The position numbers and the translations under genes were made by a program. The notes under the pieces are model-generated. The model saw only the letters and a program-made list of their open reading frames with translations. It did no database searches and was not told the DNA's origin. From assembly GCA_036659415.1 (NCBI GenBank), contig JAVXCQ010000024.1, positions 1 through 23,632 of the forward strand: a DNA stretch of 23,632 nt, written 5' to 3'. Origin of the DNA: JAVXCQ01 sp036659415. GTDB lineage: Bacteria; Bacillota; Negativicutes; Acidaminococcales; Acidaminococcaceae. Of the stretch, positions 22,275 through 23,632 are shown piece by piece; the first letter of the stretch is position 1, and every line of letters starts with the position of its first letter.

Positions 22275-22351
22275 GGCCTGGTAGTTTAGTTGGTTAGAAT
22301 GCCGCCCTGTCACGGCGGAGGTCGTCGGTTCGAGTCCGATCCAGGTCGCCA
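22275..22351 (+). tRNA. tRNA-Asp (GTC), copy 1
   Basis: The cloverleaf is complete: acceptor GGCCTGG/CCAGGTC, anticodon stem CCGCC/GGCGG around CTGTCAC, T loop TTCGAGT, and an encoded CCA. It is identical over 77 nt to the copy at 23417-23493. Confidence 0.98.
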
Positions 22352-22355
22352 ATAT

Positions 22356-22430
<75 letters not shown>

Positions 22431-22461
22431 ATTGTTGTCCACGCTTGTAGATAGATTGTTT

Positions 22462-22535
22462 AGGGGTATAGTTCAATGGTAGAGCAGCGGTCTCCAAAAC
22501 CGTAGATGTGGGTTCAAATCCTACTACCCCTGCCA
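22462..22535 (+). tRNA. tRNA-Trp (CCA)
   Basis: The 74-nt gene has acceptor AGGGGTA/TACCCCT, anticodon stem CGGT/ACCG around CTCCAAA giving anticodon CCA, T loop TTCAAAT and an encoded CCA end. Confidence 0.97.
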
Positions 22536-22544
22536 GTAACCACC

Positions 22545-22577
22545 AAACGAGTTTCGATTTTTCGAAACTCGTTTTTT
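22545..22577 (+). terminator. Terminator of tRNA cluster 1
   Basis: A 13-bp perfect stem (AAACGAGTTTCGA and its complement) with a TTTT loop is followed by T7. Confidence 0.85.
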
Positions 22578-22606
22578 TATGCCGTTTTAGTCCTCGGGAC
22601 TCCGGT

Positions 22607-22635
22607 TTGGACTTTACCGAGCGATGTATTATAAT
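22607..22635 (+). promoter_or_regulatory. Promoter of the 227-residue protein gene
   Basis: The -10 is a perfect TATAAT (22630-22635). TTGGAC (22607-22612) is at 17 bp. Confidence 0.5.
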
Positions 22636-22666
22636 AAAGCTATTACAACAAAAGGGAGGCAACGCT

Positions 22667-23350
22667 ATGGGTTATCCAACCGTGGAAACAATCGTAGCAG
22701 AGGCCGCAGCTTGGGAATTTATTCACGAACTGCCAGCGACTTTGCACGGTTTCACCAAAAACATTATGCTTAAGCAGCAGGGGCAACTCTTGTTTATTTG
22801 TGCTTATATCAACGAAAGCTTGCGTGCCCGTGTTGACATTATTTATACCACAGAAACCTTTGATTATCTTTTGCGCCGCAAGATGGGACTAAACGAGTAT
22901 CGGGATATTCGTTTTATTTTTAAAGACAGAGCACAGTTTGAAAAAGAAGTAGCTGGTCATCTCGCCGGTATTATAGAAGAAATGGCGGATTACCACGTGC
23001 GCCAGCTAGGCTATATGGTAGATGACAAAGGTATTCTTACGTGGGAATATGGTAATAGCCTCCCTCAGCGTCTTGGCGATTTTGAATTATATATTAAACC
23101 GGCAGCGGCAATGAACTATATTAATGGCTCTGTGATTTTTCTTGATTATAGCAACTTTGCTCGTGGTGACCAATTGGTTTTCCTTTATAACTGTTTGCGC
23201 AACGAATTGTTTGCCGAAATAAAAATCGGTGGCGTTTTTAAAAGCTCCCACACCTTTGATTGCCAGAATTTGCAGGAGCTAGAGGGCAAGCTCAAAACCG
23301 AGCTTGCGCCTACTTTGACTGCGATTAGTGCCGCTGACCACGAAATTTAA
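22667..23350 (+). CDS. Unrecognised 227-residue cytoplasmic protein between tRNA clusters
   Basis: I do not recognise the family. The protein has no signal peptide or membrane segment and looks mixed alpha/beta, with many aromatic residues (WEFIHELP, EYRDIRFIF, FDYLLRRKMG, LTWEYGNSLP, VIFLDYSNFARGDQL). It has no Cys motif and no nucleotide-binding loop. The ATG at 22667 follows AAAGGGAGG (22650-22658); the longer frame upstream runs through tRNA-Trp and the terminator and is not coding. It has its own TATAAT promoter and ends 20 nt before the promoter of tRNA cluster 2 with no obvious terminator. The composition resembles neighbouring genes, so nothing suggests recent transfer. Confidence 0.7.
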   Translation: MGYPTVETIVAEAAAWEFIHELPATLHGFTKNIMLKQQGQLLFICAYINESLRARVDIIYTTETFDYLLRRKMGLNEYRDIRFIFKDRAQFEKEVAGHLAGIIEEMADYHVRQLGYMVDDKGILTWEYGNSLPQRLGDFELYIKPAAAMNYINGSVIFLDYSNFARGDQLVFLYNCLRNELFAEIKIGGVFKSSHTFDCQNLQELEGKLKTELAPTLTAISAADHEI

Positions 23351-23370
23351 AAGAAAAAAGTGCTAAGAAC

Positions 23371-23399
23371 TTGACATGATTATCATTTTACCATATAAT
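23371..23399 (+). promoter_or_regulatory. Perfect consensus promoter of tRNA cluster 2
   Basis: TTGACA (23371-23376), a 17-bp spacer and TATAAT (23394-23399). This is the textbook vegetative promoter and suits a stable-RNA operon. Confidence 0.85.
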
Positions 23400-23416
23400 A
23401 CACCTATGCGATTAAA

Positions 23417-23493
23417 GGCCTGGTAGTTTAGTTGGTTAGAATGCCGCCCTGTCACGGCGGAGGTCGTCGGTTCGAGTCCGATCCAGGTCGCCA
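23417..23493 (+). tRNA. tRNA-Asp (GTC), copy 2
   Basis: It is identical to copy 1 over all 77 nt, including encoded CCA. The identity continues through the ATAT spacer but not upstream of the gene. Confidence 0.98.
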
Positions 23494-23497
23494 ATAT

Positions 23498-23573
<76 letters not shown>

Positions 23574-23580
23574 TCGTTAT

Positions 23581-23632
<52 letters not shown>

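Noticed and set aside
22508..22666. N-terminal extension of the 227-residue protein
   Set aside because: It would begin inside tRNA-Trp and cross a terminator and a promoter; the ATG at 22667 has a strong ribosome binding site.

Overview
The window reads as a chromosomal segment of a low-to-moderate G+C anaerobic Bacillota bacterium. A Negativicutes-type organism is my guess, but no rRNA or other marker is present to prove it. The evidence is a PyrR-type pyr attenuator, a PyrK/PyrD class 1B dihydroorotate dehydrogenase, a class I hybrid cluster protein, strong AGGAGG-like ribosome binding sites with frequent TTG/GTG starts, and tRNA genes that encode their CCA ends.

Region 1 (1-2507) is the 3' end of a degenerate mobile-element 'polyvalent' protein gene (prophage or conjugative element). 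Modules in order are the tail of a zincin-like domain, a MuF C-terminal-type domain, a linker, an unidentified domain, a second zincin-like domain with an HEVFH motif, an LPD3-like domain, the same linker again, and the first part of an ADP-ribosyltransferase-like domain. The reading frame breaks at an A AAA AAA heptamer, and the 3' end is cut off against the promoter of a host acetyltransferase gene.

Region 2 (2508-5790) holds a GNAT acetyltransferase, a convergent membrane-anchored protein of unknown function, an apparent orphan small RNA of about 115 nt, and a Crp/Fnr regulator. The regulator is divergent from a ferredoxin-like protein and hcp (5096-7365), with a 14-nt palindrome between them. 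This looks like a nitrosative or redox stress locus.

Region 3 (7372-11631) contains a uracil permease gene, a secreted SIMPL-domain protein, a small acidic protein, a small zinc-ribbon protein and an AbgA-like M20 amidohydrolase.

Region 4 (11645-21494) is a complete de novo UMP operon, pyrB-pyrC-carA-carB-pyrK-pyrD-pyrF-pyrE. Genes overlap or nearly abut throughout. A promoter and a PyrR-dependent attenuator precede it, followed by a second unexplained intrinsic terminator just before pyrB. The operon supplies carbamoyl phosphate (CarAB) and all later steps to UMP; the separate uracil permease supports salvage.

Region 5 (21472-23632) has an AlkA-like DNA glycosylase whose stop codon lies in the loop of the pyr terminator, a tRNA-Asp/Gly/Trp cluster, an unrecognised 227-residue protein, and a second tRNA cluster (Asp, Phe, Gly, the last cut by the window edge) behind a perfect consensus promoter.
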